Source of the DNA: Chryseobacterium sp. SNU WT5
GTDB lineage: Bacteria > Bacteroidota > Bacteroidia > Flavobacteriales > Weeksellaceae
Reading direction: 5' to 3'
DNA: 64,000 nucleotides
Assembly: GCF_007362475.1 (NCBI RefSeq)
Contig: NZ_CP041687.1
Coordinates: 1,550,001 to 1,614,000 of the forward strand
Below the pieces are notes generated by a model, which saw only the letters and a program-made list of their open reading frames with translations, was not told the DNA's origin and did not search any database. Below are positions 17,048 to 25,644 of this stretch, piece by piece (position 1 is the first letter of the stretch; each line of letters starts with the position of its first letter). The position numbers and the translations under genes are program-made.

Positions 17048-17068
17048 CCTCCAAATTGATTTTGGAGG
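17048..17068 (+). terminator. intrinsic terminator after the BlaR-like gene
   Basis: Perfect 8-bp stem CCTCCAAA / TTTGGAGG, 5-nt loop, followed by seven T. Confidence 0.8.
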
Positions 17069-17148
17069 TTTTTTTATGAAAAAATCAGCAAAATATATGG
17101 TAAATCTAACAGAGAACTTCTATTGCTATATATGATTTAGGAACACCA

Positions 17149-17175
17149 TTGAATCTTTTCTTTTCCGTATTTTTG
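17149..17175 (+). promoter_or_regulatory. uvrB promoter ending 4 nt before the ATG
   Basis: TTG at 17149-17151, 16-nt spacer, TATTTTTG at 17168-17175, then CAAG and the ATG at 17180. The expected start site falls at the start codon, suggesting a leaderless transcript. Confidence 0.6.
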
Positions 17176-17179
17176 CAAG

Positions 17180-19174
17180 ATGCAATTCAAACTTGAATCA
17201 GAATATAAACCTACTGGCGATCAGCCAAATGCCATAAAAAAACTCACCGAAGGTTTAGAAATCGGGGAAAAATACCAGACTCTTCTCGGAGTTACGGGTT
17301 CCGGTAAAACCTTTACTATAGCTAATGTCATAAATAATGTGCAAAAACCGACTTTGGTTTTAGCTCATAATAAGACTTTGGCAGCACAGCTTTTCATGGA
17401 ATTCAAAGAATTTTTCCCTGAAAATGCCGTCGAATATTTTGTGTCTTATTACGATTATTATCAGCCGGAGGCATTTATTGCTTCTACCAATACCTATATT
17501 GAAAAGGATTTATCCATTAATGAAGAAGTAGAAAAGCTTCGGCTTTCTGCAACGGCCAGTTTACTTTCTGGTAGAAGAGATGTATTGATTGTTGCTTCAG
17601 TCTCTTGTATTTATGGGATTGGAAATCCTGCAGAGTTTCATAAATCATTAATTTCCATTGAAAAAAATCAAAAAGTAACGCGTACCAGTTTACTGCACTC
17701 TTTGGTTAATGCTTTGTATTCGAGAACGATCAATGAGTTTACCAGAGGTACTTTTAGAGTGAAGGGTGATGTAGTGGATGTTTTTCCAGCTTATGCCGAC
17801 AACGCGATCAGAATTCAGTTTTTTGGTGATGAGATTGAAACCATTCAAAGTTTTGATCCAACTTCAGGAAACGTCATGCAGGTCTTTGATCAGATTCAGA
17901 TTTATCCAGCAAATCTTTTTGTAACATCCAAAGAGACTCAGGTCAGCGCGATCAAAGAGATTCAGGATGACATGGTAAAACAGGTGGACTTCTTTAATGA
18001 TATTGAAAAACCTTATGAAGCAAAACGCTTGCAGGAAAGAACAGAGTTTGATTTAGAAATGATGAAAGAGCTTGGTTATTGTAGTGGAATAGAAAATTAT
18101 TCCCGCTATTTTGATGGCAGGTTACCGGGTTCTCGTCCATTTTGTTTATTAGATTATTTCCCCAAAGATTATTTGATGGTCATTGATGAAAGTCACGTGA
18201 CGGTTTCTCAAGTACATGCCATGTATGGAGGTGACCGCAGTAGAAAAGAGGTTTTGGTGGAACACGGTTTCCGACTTCCTGCTGCGATGGATAACCGTCC
18301 GCTTAAATTTGAGGAATTTGAAGCGATACAGAATCAAGTGATTTATGTTTCTGCAACACCCGCGGATTATGAACTGGAAAAAACAGGTGGTGAATATATC
18401 GAACAGTTAATTCGTCCGACCGGTTTACTGGATCCCGTAATTGAAATTCGTCCTTCGTTGAATCAAATTGATGATTTAATGGAAGAAATTCAGAAGCGTG
18501 CAGAAGTTGATGAACGTACACTGGTCACAACCTTAACGAAGAAGATGGCCGAAGAACTGACTAAATATTTTACGAAGTTCGGAATTAGAACACGGTATAT
18601 TCACTCTGATGTGGAAACTTTAGACCGTATTCAGATCATGCAGGATCTGCGTGTTGGTTTGTTTGATGTTTTAGTTGGTGTCAATTTATTAAGAGAAGGA
18701 TTAGATCTACCCGAGGTTTCTTTAGTCGCAATTCTCGACGCTGATAAAGAAGGAATGCTACGTTCCAGAAGATCTATGACGCAGACCGTTGGTAGAGCAG
18801 CACGGAACTTGAATGGTAAAGCGATTTTATATGCTGATAAAATGACCAAATCCATGCAGGCTACAATCGATGAAACTGCATATCGCCGTCAGAAACAGAT
18901 CGAGTACAATGAAAAGCATGGCATGGTTCCTACCGCTTTGAATAAGAAAATTTCTGAAGTGTTGGTCGGCCGAAGCAAAGATTTCCCAGATGAGAAATAC
19001 ACTCAGAAAGAAATTCTGCGAAAAGTGGCAGAACAAAAAGCGACTTATGGAAATGAGGATATCGAAAAATTAGTTGCTGAAAAACAAAAAGCAATGGAAA
19101 ACGCTGCTAAAAACCTGGATTTCATTAAAGCTGCGAAGTTGCGAGATGAAATTAATGCCTTAAAAACAGAATGA
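17180..19174 (+). CDS. uvrB: excinuclease ABC subunit B
   Basis: A 664-aa UvrB, the damage-verifying helicase of nucleotide excision repair. Walker A GVTGSGKT is at 37-44; the beta-hairpin block YYDYYQPEAFI lies near 90-101; helicase motifs include VIDESHVT and SATPADYE; and the C-terminal UVR domain that contacts UvrC (about 625-660) is complete. Single gene with its own promoter, convergent with the membrane protein at 19180 with only 5 nt between. Confidence 0.97.
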   Translation: MQFKLESEYKPTGDQPNAIKKLTEGLEIGEKYQTLLGVTGSGKTFTIANVINNVQKPTLVLAHNKTLAAQLFMEFKEFFPENAVEYFVSYYDYYQPEAFIASTNTYIEKDLSINEEVEKLRLSATASLLSGRRDVLIVASVSCIYGIGNPAEFHKSLISIEKNQKVTRTSLLHSLVNALYSRTINEFTRGTFRVKGDVVDVFPAYADNAIRIQFFGDEIETIQSFDPTSGNVMQVFDQIQIYPANLFVTSKETQVSAIKEIQDDMVKQVDFFNDIEKPYEAKRLQERTEFDLEMMKELGYCSGIENYSRYFDGRLPGSRPFCLLDYFPKDYLMVIDESHVTVSQVHAMYGGDRSRKEVLVEHGFRLPAAMDNRPLKFEEFEAIQNQVIYVSATPADYELEKTGGEYIEQLIRPTGLLDPVIEIRPSLNQIDDLMEEIQKRAEVDERTLVTTLTKKMAEELTKYFTKFGIRTRYIHSDVETLDRIQIMQDLRVGLFDVLVGVNLLREGLDLPEVSLVAILDADKEGMLRSRRSMTQTVGRAARNLNGKAILYADKMTKSMQATIDETAYRRQKQIEYNEKHGMVPTALNKKISEVLVGRSKDFPDEKYTQKEILRKVAEQKATYGNEDIEKLVAEKQKAMENAAKNLDFIKAAKLRDEINALKTE

Positions 19175-19179
19175 TTTTT

Positions 19180-19893
19180 TTAGCGCACGATAGATTTTCT
19201 ATTAAGCGTAAGATTTGGTTTTATAATTCTTAAAGTCTTTGCTAATTTAATCTGACTAATACCGGTGTAAATTAAACACAATACTAAAAGAAAAAGAACT
19301 GATATTTTGTAGTAAAATTCCGCATTTATTTCTGAAGTCCAAGAAGTTATAGGTTTTAGAAAATGGGATCCTAGAATAGAGAATGGTAACGCAAAGTATG
19401 AGCGCCAATGATATGTTGAAAATTTCAGGACGGAAAATTCTTTTTTGTAAATAAAATTATTAATAATCAAATTGTAGAGAATAGTTCCATAACAAAATAG
19501 GTTGATGCCTAAAAATGCATATTTGATAAACGTAAGTATTACATCTTTGTTCAATTGCGAAGTTATAACACCTAAAATGAAAATAAAGAATGTTAAAGCA
19601 AGCGATTGTAAGATCCTAGTTGTGATTTCTCTTTTCCTGATCTTTTGCTCAAATCTTGTAATCAGTACATTTTCTATTTTTCGTAAAATATAGAAAGGAT
19701 AAAAAGTGGTTAATTCCTCTTTCCAACTGTCTTTTGTCTTACTAAAAGCTTGCTCGAAAGTTAGACCTTCTGCCGTTTTCAGATCTGTAATCTGCGACAC
19801 GAAATGGTCATGAACTTCCATGAGAATATCGACCGGAAGTTTTTTTGCAAAAAGGTAATTTTGAATTTCAGCCTTCTGTTTTTCTGTAATCAT
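19180..19893 (-). CDS. hypothetical membrane protein, second of a PadR-operon pair
   Basis: 237 aa. The N-terminal 65 residues are a soluble helical region (MITEKQKAEIQNYLF...VHDHF...TFEQAF) of the type that often precedes membrane parts in PadR-controlled operons; four or five hydrophobic segments follow. It is a paralogue of the upstream gene, sharing the MIT(E/S)xQKxE(I/L) start, the DH residues and the KxSW ending of the soluble part. Overlaps the upstream gene by 4 nt. Function unknown. Confidence 0.65.
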   Translation of the reverse strand: MITEKQKAEIQNYLFAKKLPVDILMEVHDHFVSQITDLKTAEGLTFEQAFSKTKDSWKEELTTFYPFYILRKIENVLITRFEQKIRKREITTRILQSLALTFFIFILGVITSQLNKDVILTFIKYAFLGINLFCYGTILYNLIINNFIYKKEFSVLKFSTYHWRSYFALPFSILGSHFLKPITSWTSEINAEFYYKISVLFLLVLCLIYTGISQIKLAKTLRIIKPNLTLNRKSIVR

Positions 19894-20612
19894 AGCTTAA
19901 AATCTATTTTTTGTTCCAGATGACGTACTGATTTTTTATATTCAACAAAATAATGATAACCGTAAATCCAGAAGAAAGCATAGACATTAAATATTAAAAT
20001 TGAAATAAAAAGCCATTTATTAACTTGATGGTTGTTTACAAGGTTCATTAAAGAGAGATAATATTTGTCAAACCTATTGTCAAAATTTAAAAGAACAAGG
20101 GTGGGAATCATCAAATTGGCCATTAAAAAATAGTAGGCTCTCTTTTGCAAATAGCTGATATTGTTTTTACCATAAGGTGCAGAAGCTGTTTTAATTATTT
20201 TAAGATTAAAAAGTAGGATAATTAAGAAAATGATGACCGCTAAAGAATTGATGGTAAAAATAAAATTGGATGCCAGAGCCTTGTTATAAAACATTAATCC
20301 TAATGAAACAAGCAGGTAAGCAGCAAAATAAGGCAATGATTTTTTAAGAATTTCTACACCTGTTTTCCTAATGGTTTGGCGGTGAATTTTTGTATAGCTT
20401 TTTTCCCAGGCAAAGCGCCGACACATCTTCAGATCCCACTTCCATGATTTTTTGATCTCATTAAATGAAGTGTTGAAATCTTTATTTTCACATGTTGTCT
20501 TGTAGTCTACTTGTTCCAAAATATGATCTAAAATTTCACTTTTTAGATCTAAAGGTAAATTTTTATTACTCAGAAAGAGGGTGAGTTCATGTTTTTGTTG
20601 AGAAGTGATCAT
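19890..20612 (-). CDS. hypothetical membrane protein, first of a PadR-operon pair
   Basis: 240 aa with the same plan as its downstream neighbour: a soluble N-terminal helical region (about 1-65) and about five hydrophobic segments (about 92-235). 4-nt overlaps on both sides (with padR upstream and the paralogue downstream) show one operon. Divergence between the copies is large outside the N-terminus, so the duplication is old or the pair forms a heteromer. Function unknown. Confidence 0.65.
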   Translation of the reverse strand: MITSQQKHELTLFLSNKNLPLDLKSEILDHILEQVDYKTTCENKDFNTSFNEIKKSWKWDLKMCRRFAWEKSYTKIHRQTIRKTGVEILKKSLPYFAAYLLVSLGLMFYNKALASNFIFTINSLAVIIFLIILLFNLKIIKTASAPYGKNNISYLQKRAYYFLMANLMIPTLVLLNFDNRFDKYYLSLMNLVNNHQVNKWLFISILIFNVYAFFWIYGYHYFVEYKKSVRHLEQKIDFKL

Positions 20613-20935
20613 CTGCTAAAAATGGTATTGAGATTAAACAAATAACTTTTCATTTCCGTTTCCTGATCTGCTTGTTGACGCTTACCTTTCTCTGTTAAAA
20701 AATAGTATTTCCGGTCCCTGCCATTAACATTTTGCAAATGGGAATAAATAATTCCTTCGTTTTCTAATTTGTGTAATAGCGGGTAAAGCGCGCCTTCAGT
20801 CATTTCTAATTCGCCTTGCGTGAGTTCTTTTGCACGTTTGGTTAACTGGTATCCGTACATTTTTACTTCAGAAGAAAGTAATTTCAGGATGATATTTTGG
20901 AGGGTGCCTTTGTATAAAGCGTTCTTTTTTGCCAT
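20609..20935 (-). CDS. PadR family transcriptional regulator
   Basis: A 108-aa PadR winged-helix protein: MAKKNALYKGTLQNIILKLL start, YGYQLTKRAKEL recognition region, EGALYPLLHKLENEGII wing entry and RKYYFLTEKGK wing. The C-terminal helical part is short, as in the small PadR subfamily. It heads the operon with the two membrane proteins, which it likely represses until an unknown ligand binds. Confidence 0.88.
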   Translation of the reverse strand: MAKKNALYKGTLQNIILKLLSSEVKMYGYQLTKRAKELTQGELEMTEGALYPLLHKLENEGIIYSHLQNVNGRDRKYYFLTEKGKRQQADQETEMKSYLFNLNTIFSR

Positions 20936-20945
20936 GGTAATTAGT

Positions 20946-20981
20946 ATACCTTACAAATGTATGCATAAAATTATTAGGTAT
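20946..20981 (-). promoter_or_regulatory. padR promoter with flanking inverted repeat
   Basis: On the minus strand the box TACATTTG (20954-20961) lies 18 nt before the padR ATG. It sits within TACATTTGTA, a TACA-NN-TGTA dyad, and is bracketed by ATACCT (20946-20951) and AGGTAT (20976-20981) as an inverted repeat. A candidate autoregulatory operator. Confidence 0.45.
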
Positions 20982-21023
20982 GTAGAAATGGTTGAATTAT
21001 TTAAAAAAATAACCGGTCTTGTC

Positions 21024-21287
21024 CTAGAACTTATAAATCGTTTTCTTGGTTTTGGTCGGAGCAGCTTTACCTCTCAGTGGATTAAGTAATTCCATTAAAC
21101 CGTTCATTTTTATTTCGTAGATGGTAGAAAGTTGCATGCCTAATTTTCCAGGCGGCATCCCTTGTCGTTGAAACCATTCCAGATAATTTATAGGGAGATT
21201 CACGATGAGAGTTCCTTTGTGCTTACCGAAAGGCATTTCAGTTTTGCAGATTTCTAGTAAAATTTCAGGACGGAGCTCAGGAATCAT
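21024..21287 (-). CDS. DUF3820 family protein
   Basis: An 87-aa protein with the family core MPFGKHKGTLIVNLPINYL (about 19-37) and the following EWFxRQGxPPGKLG. Proteins with this short core are widespread; it resembles a small piece of exonuclease-associated proteins but its function is not known. It ends the strand run after the AI-2E family permease, 10 nt away, so probably co-transcribed. Confidence 0.75.
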   Translation of the reverse strand: MIPELRPEILLEICKTEMPFGKHKGTLIVNLPINYLEWFQRQGMPPGKLGMQLSTIYEIKMNGLMELLNPLRGKAAPTKTKKTIYKF

Positions 21288-21297
21288 GTTATTTATA

Positions 21298-22380
21298 TTA
21301 AATGGAAAGGTCTATTTTTTCTTCAATTTCTTTTGGTTCAGGCATAATTAGATCTCGCTCCTCGTTTGCAAATTCATCACGATATACCTGAATGAGCAAA
21401 ACAGTAATGGAAATAAGAATGGGGCCGAAGATCAATCCCATAAATCCAAATAAATTAATTCCCATGATGATTCCAAAAACGGTATTCAGCGGGTGAATAT
21501 TTTCGAGCTTTTTTAATAAAGTAAACCGCAGTAAGTTATCAGTTAAGCCAACTGCAATTAGACAGTATGCAGCAAGTCCTAACCCAGGTCCCATTTGTCC
21601 TTCTGCGATCATAAAGATGCAGACCGGCAAATAGACGACAGCTGCTCCGACAATAGGTAACATAGATCCAACACAGGTTAATGCAAAAAGTAGGATAGGA
21701 CTTGGTGCCCCAAAAATGAAATATCCTATAACCGCAATAATTCCTTGACCTATCGCTACAACGGGAATACCGATTGCATTCGCAAGAACCATTTTACGAA
21801 TTTTCTCTCCCAGTAAATTAACATTTGCACGTTTTAGTGGTGCAGAACTTTGTAGAAGTCTTTCGAATAAATGGGGCTTCTCTAGCATGAAGTATAGAAT
21901 AAAATACATCGAAGCTACCACGGTAAGGGTATTAAAAGTACCACTTAGCGCTGATGTAGAGTATTTCGCAACATTATCTTTCAGTTTCGTGAGATTGTCC
22001 TTACTTAAAATATCAATATTTGTTTTTGAATAGATATAGTCATGAATCTTATCAATAAAAATATTGAATTTATCCATATAGGCAGATGCATTTCCTAGCT
22101 TTTCTATTAAAAGATCTCCAATGAAGTAAATAGGCAAAATAAGAATGATTAATGATCCTACAATGATGACCAATGATGATACCCAAGGTTTCCACTTTTT
22201 TTGATCCTGTAGATATAGATTGTATTTCCTGGTAATGACGTATAAGGTAATGGCTCCCAAAACTGCAGGAATAAATAGGGCAAGATGGAAACAAATTAGC
22301 CCTCCTAACACAATAATTACAGCAAGTAAAAAAACTTGTTTAATTTTTGTTTCACTGATCTGATTTACTTTATTTGGCAT
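21298..22380 (-). CDS. AI-2E family transporter
   Basis: A 360-aa membrane protein of the AI-2 exporter superfamily (TqsA/PerM type) with about eight hydrophobic segments. The family signature is visible in ALTCVGSMLPIVGAAVVYLP and in the late GxxxFGFMGLIFGPI segment. Despite the name, members export different solutes or ions and no quorum signal role should be assumed. A hairpin separates it from the gene upstream. Confidence 0.85.
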   Translation of the reverse strand: MPNKVNQISETKIKQVFLLAVIIVLGGLICFHLALFIPAVLGAITLYVITRKYNLYLQDQKKWKPWVSSLVIIVGSLIILILPIYFIGDLLIEKLGNASAYMDKFNIFIDKIHDYIYSKTNIDILSKDNLTKLKDNVAKYSTSALSGTFNTLTVVASMYFILYFMLEKPHLFERLLQSSAPLKRANVNLLGEKIRKMVLANAIGIPVVAIGQGIIAVIGYFIFGAPSPILLFALTCVGSMLPIVGAAVVYLPVCIFMIAEGQMGPGLGLAAYCLIAVGLTDNLLRFTLLKKLENIHPLNTVFGIIMGINLFGFMGLIFGPILISITVLLIQVYRDEFANEERDLIMPEPKEIEEKIDLSI

Positions 22381-22394
22381 AATGAATAATTAAA

Positions 22395-22422
22395 GAAAGC
22401 AACGGTAAAAACCGTTGCTTTC
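22395..22422 (-). terminator. terminator after the membrane protein at 22462
   Basis: A perfect 12-bp stem GAAAGCAACGGT / ACCGTTGCTTTC with a 4-nt loop, followed on the minus strand by TTTAATTATT. The AI-2E gene begins 15 nt further on. Confidence 0.75.
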
Positions 22423-22461
22423 AAATGTACATTTATTCTTGAAATTACGGTGAAGAAATTT

Positions 22462-23205
22462 CTATTTATTAACTACAATAGGTCTTGGTCTACCACAGTA
22501 AGCACAATAAAGTGAATACATTACGATCATCAAAAATAGCATAGTGAAAACGAGTCCAATTCCACAAAGGAAAATTCCAGCGATGCTAATTAAGAATCCA
22601 AGAAGTGAAGCACCTAAAAAAGTACCGTAATTATTTTTTGCTATAGAAAATGATTTACTGATGGCCTCAGAGAAACTTGCGTTTTCAAATAATAAAATCG
22701 GGTAACCTAACATAAAGAAAGGCAAAACAAAAAAGCCCGGAATAACACACAACGTAAACGCAATTCCTAATATAATACTTGAAATTAAAGTATAAATTAT
22801 AATATTAACAAAATTTTGTCTAAATCCAATAAATAGATCAGAGAAGCTCATAGGCTCTTTCAGATTGTATTTATTCGCCATATAAATAATTCCAACATAA
22901 ATTGGCGTAAGAAGTAGGCTTACCAGTCCAGAAAGACCATAATAAGTTCTAATCCCAGGGATCGACCACATATTTGTAGAAAATGTTTCGGGTGATGATT
23001 TAAGTTCTTCAAGCATATCGTTGGAATTAACTCCCGAAATTGGTTGAATAATTAGCGAAACAACAAATGAAATAACAACTGCGAGGATTACTGCAGCTAC
23101 CGCATACATAAATACTCCCTTGTACATTTCAAATGCGTGTGAGATTATCGCTCCTGTTGATTTTTCAGGGCCTGTTGGTTGATCAAATTCTTGAAAAGTA
23201 TCCAT
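22462..23205 (-). CDS. multi-pass membrane protein of unknown function
   Basis: About 247 aa from the ATG at 23205. An ATG at 23238 is in frame, but a TAAATTTG promoter box (23227-23234) overlaps its first codons, so the message would begin after it. Six hydrophobic segments; the pattern LGxAFTLCVIPGFFVLPFFMLGYPILL followed by FSEAISKSFSIAKNNYG resembles families (DUF975-like and similar) sometimes mislabelled beta-carotene monooxygenase. Its neighbour at 23268 has a similar plan. Function unknown. Confidence 0.65.
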   Translation of the reverse strand: MDTFQEFDQPTGPEKSTGAIISHAFEMYKGVFMYAVAAVILAVVISFVVSLIIQPISGVNSNDMLEELKSSPETFSTNMWSIPGIRTYYGLSGLVSLLLTPIYVGIIYMANKYNLKEPMSFSDLFIGFRQNFVNIIIYTLISSIILGIAFTLCVIPGFFVLPFFMLGYPILLFENASFSEAISKSFSIAKNNYGTFLGASLLGFLISIAGIFLCGIGLVFTMLFLMIVMYSLYCAYCGRPRPIVVNK

Positions 23206-23267
23206 AGTTTTATTTTTTAATGTTTCCAAATTTATCATTAATAATTAATATGGTCAACACTTAAAAA

Positions 23268-23996
23268 TTATTTTTGAATGTTTTCTTTAAAAATATGCTG
23301 GTAAAGGGTATAAATGATCGCATGCCAGAATGGGAAAGTGAACAGAAAACCAAATCCAAACAACAGCAATCCGGCAAGACTGAAGAGAACGCCTACAATT
23401 ACAGCGGCAACAATTGTGGTGAAATCCTGCTTTAGTCCTGTGAACGTTAATTTAATTCCCTGGAAGGTATTTACGTTCATAAAAAACATCAGCGGAACAC
23501 AAAACAGCGTTAGGAAAATCCAAACAAAACCTAATAGGATCAACGAGTTAGCATAGGAGAAAATGATAATCCAGAATAAATAAAAGCCAAAAAATTTAAA
23601 GAAATCAAAACCGAGATAACCCGCAAAGAGATCATTCATTTCTACCTTTTCATTGAGGTCAATTTTTCTGTAAATTTTATAAAATCCAACATTTAAAGGG
23701 TTTACAATTGCGGAAAGAAAGAATACTCCAAGTACGAAACCTTGTGTTTGCGGTAAGAGCGCAATTTCTTCCATCTTTTTATTGAAAGCAGCAAAATCAG
23801 TTTTAAATAATTCACTGTGTTGGCTCACTTGGTCCCAAAGACCGAAATATCTAAAAAGATAAAAATAACCCAAAAAGAATAGGGAAAAATAAAGTAAACT
23901 AAATGCGACTTGATAGAATAAAGTTTTGTTCCAATAAAAAAATGCTGTTTTCAGAATTTGTTCCAAGCCAGCCTTTTGAGCATAGTTTTTTTCCAT
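23268..23996 (-). CDS. multi-pass membrane protein, similar in plan to its downstream neighbour
   Basis: 242 aa with about five hydrophobic segments and the same late layout (LTLFCVPLMFFMNVNTFQG, then TFTGLKQDFTTIVAAVIVG) as the protein encoded next. The two are likely distant paralogues. Divergent from pabB; the 56-nt gap holds back-to-back promoters, both ending 4 nt before an ATG. Function unknown. Confidence 0.65.
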   Translation of the reverse strand: MEKNYAQKAGLEQILKTAFFYWNKTLFYQVAFSLLYFSLFFLGYFYLFRYFGLWDQVSQHSELFKTDFAAFNKKMEEIALLPQTQGFVLGVFFLSAIVNPLNVGFYKIYRKIDLNEKVEMNDLFAGYLGFDFFKFFGFYLFWIIIFSYANSLILLGFVWIFLTLFCVPLMFFMNVNTFQGIKLTFTGLKQDFTTIVAAVIVGVLFSLAGLLLFGFGFLFTFPFWHAIIYTLYQHIFKENIQK

Positions 23997-24000
23997 GTTG

Positions 24001-24008
24001 CAAAAATA
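24001..24008 (-). promoter_or_regulatory. -7 box (TATTTTTG) 4 nt before the membrane protein ATG
   Basis: On the minus strand TATTTTTG is followed by CAAC and the ATG at 23996, so transcription should begin at or beside the start codon. Confidence 0.55.
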
Positions 24009-24040
24009 GGTAAATCCTTAAGATTAAATTCTAAATTGAG

Positions 24041-24048
24041 TATTTTTG
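24041..24048 (+). promoter_or_regulatory. -7 box (TATTTTTG) 4 nt before the pabB ATG
   Basis: TATTTTTG, then CGCC and the ATG at 24053. Mirror image of the arrangement on the other strand of the same gap. Confidence 0.55.
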
Positions 24049-24052
24049 CGCC

Positions 24053-25030
24053 ATGCTAAAAAGTGATTATTCCAACTTTGATAGAATGGATGAACTTTCT
24101 CAACAGAAAGTCCCTTTCTTTTTCATGGTAGATTTTTTAGGAACAAAAGTGGAGGTTTATACTGAATCTGAGTTGATAGACAAAAATATATTTGTTGATT
24201 TTCAGAATTACAAAAATGTGAAGCCTCAAGATGCGTTAATAACGGATGTTCAGATGAAATCATATCCAATCAGCAAAACTGATTATAGAGAAGGATTTGA
24301 TAAAGTACAGCATAACTTAAAGCTAGGGAATTCCTACTTAACAAATTACACCTGCAAAACAGAGATTGAAATTAATTTGAGTTTAAAAGAAATTTTCTTT
24401 TTATCTAAAGCAAAATACAAAGTTTTGTATCAGGATCAGTTTGTTTTTTTTTCGCCTGAAACTTTTGTAGAGATTGTTAATAATGAAATTTTCACCCATC
24501 CAATGAAAGGCACGATTGATGCATCTAAGGAAAATGCAGTGGAAGTTTTAAAAAATGACATAAAAGAAAAAGCCGAACATTACACGGTCGTTGATTTGTT
24601 GCGTAACGATTTAAGCATGGTCGCAGATGAGGTAAAAGTGAACGAGTTCCAAAGAATTGATTTTATAAAGACCAAACAGAAAAATTTATACGCAATGAGT
24701 TCTGAGATATCGGGAAAACTGAAACCCCAATTTAGAAGCAAAGTTGGAAGCATCATGAGAACCCTACTTCCGGCAGGATCCATTCTTGGTGCACCCAAAC
24801 CTAAAACTTTAGAGATTGTATTAGAGGCGGAAACTTACCAGAGAGGTTTCTACACAGGTGTTTGTGGTTGGTATGATGGTGAGAAACTAGACTCTTGCGT
24901 AATGATTAGGTTCATCGAAAAAGAAAATAGGAAACTTTATTTTAAAAGTGGTGGTGGAATCACCCATTTGAGTAATTTTGCCGACGAATATCAAGAAATG
25001 AAAAATAAAATATATGTCCCAATTCATTGA
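24053..25030 (+). CDS. pabB: aminodeoxychorismate synthase component I
   Basis: A 325-aa chorismate-binding enzyme making 4-amino-4-deoxychorismate for folate. It lacks the long N-terminal tryptophan-site domain of E. coli PabB, as short Bacteroidota versions do. Signatures: the PMKGT motif with the catalytic Lys that distinguishes PabB from TrpE, the DLLRNDLSMVA block, GSILGAPKPKT and the final GGGITHLSN. Its end overlaps the pabC-like gene by 17 nt. Confidence 0.88.
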   Translation: MLKSDYSNFDRMDELSQQKVPFFFMVDFLGTKVEVYTESELIDKNIFVDFQNYKNVKPQDALITDVQMKSYPISKTDYREGFDKVQHNLKLGNSYLTNYTCKTEIEINLSLKEIFFLSKAKYKVLYQDQFVFFSPETFVEIVNNEIFTHPMKGTIDASKENAVEVLKNDIKEKAEHYTVVDLLRNDLSMVADEVKVNEFQRIDFIKTKQKNLYAMSSEISGKLKPQFRSKVGSIMRTLLPAGSILGAPKPKTLEIVLEAETYQRGFYTGVCGWYDGEKLDSCVMIRFIEKENRKLYFKSGGGITHLSNFADEYQEMKNKIYVPIH

Positions 25031-25640
25031 AAGCATCAAAGTTGAAGATAAAGAGATATTTCTGCTTGAGCAGCATCAGAAAAGGGTCAATGATACCTTT
25101 GCCAATTTTGGCAAAGATGAAGCCATTAATTTAGAAAATATTTTTAAAAATCTGGAACATGATGAAGATGGTCTTTACAAATTGAAGATCACTTACGATT
25201 TAACAGGAAACGTCAGAACCCAAATGATTCCCTACGCGATTTCGGAAATTTCTGATTTTAAATTGGTTGAAAATAATTCTTATGATTATTCATTCAAGTT
25301 TGAAGATAGAAAAGAACTTGAAAAAATGATGATTCTGTCAAAAGCTTCCGAAATTATCATTGTTAAAAACAATCATATTACGGACACTTCGTTTTCTAAT
25401 CTTTTATTTAAAAAAGGGAAGGATTGGTTTACCCCAAATACCTATTTATTGAATGGAGTCCAAAGACAGCATTTACTAAAATCCAAAAAGATTAAAGAAG
25501 CAGAAATTACCTTACAAAACTTAAACGAATATTCTCATTTCCAAATCATCAACGCTATGAATGATTTCGATGATATGTTTATTTATCCTTTGGAAAGAAT
25601 TAAGAATTTACCTTCGCGACCTGATGCAATTGAACTTTAA
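25014..25640 (+). CDS. pabC: class IV aminotransferase, probable aminodeoxychorismate lyase
   Basis: A 208-aa PLP enzyme of fold type IV. The conserved late block (ASEIIIVKNNHITDTSF, then SNLLFKKG, WFTPNTYLLNGVQRQ) is clear; the PLP lysine is probably in SFKFEDRKEL near 92-101. It is short compared with E. coli PabC (269 aa) but its 17-nt overlap with pabB makes the next step of p-aminobenzoate synthesis the natural role. Convergent with menD, 4 nt between. Confidence 0.78.
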   Translation: MSQFIESIKVEDKEIFLLEQHQKRVNDTFANFGKDEAINLENIFKNLEHDEDGLYKLKITYDLTGNVRTQMIPYAISEISDFKLVENNSYDYSFKFEDRKELEKMMILSKASEIIIVKNNHITDTSFSNLLFKKGKDWFTPNTYLLNGVQRQHLLKSKKIKEAEITLQNLNEYSHFQIINAMNDFDDMFIYPLERIKNLPSRPDAIEL

Positions 25641-25644
25641 TTAA

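Noticed and set aside
24053-25030. Chorismate enzyme as isochorismate synthase (menF), given menD nearby
   Set aside because: The PMKGT motif and the overlap with a class IV aminotransferase fit PabB; isochorismate synthases lack this partner.
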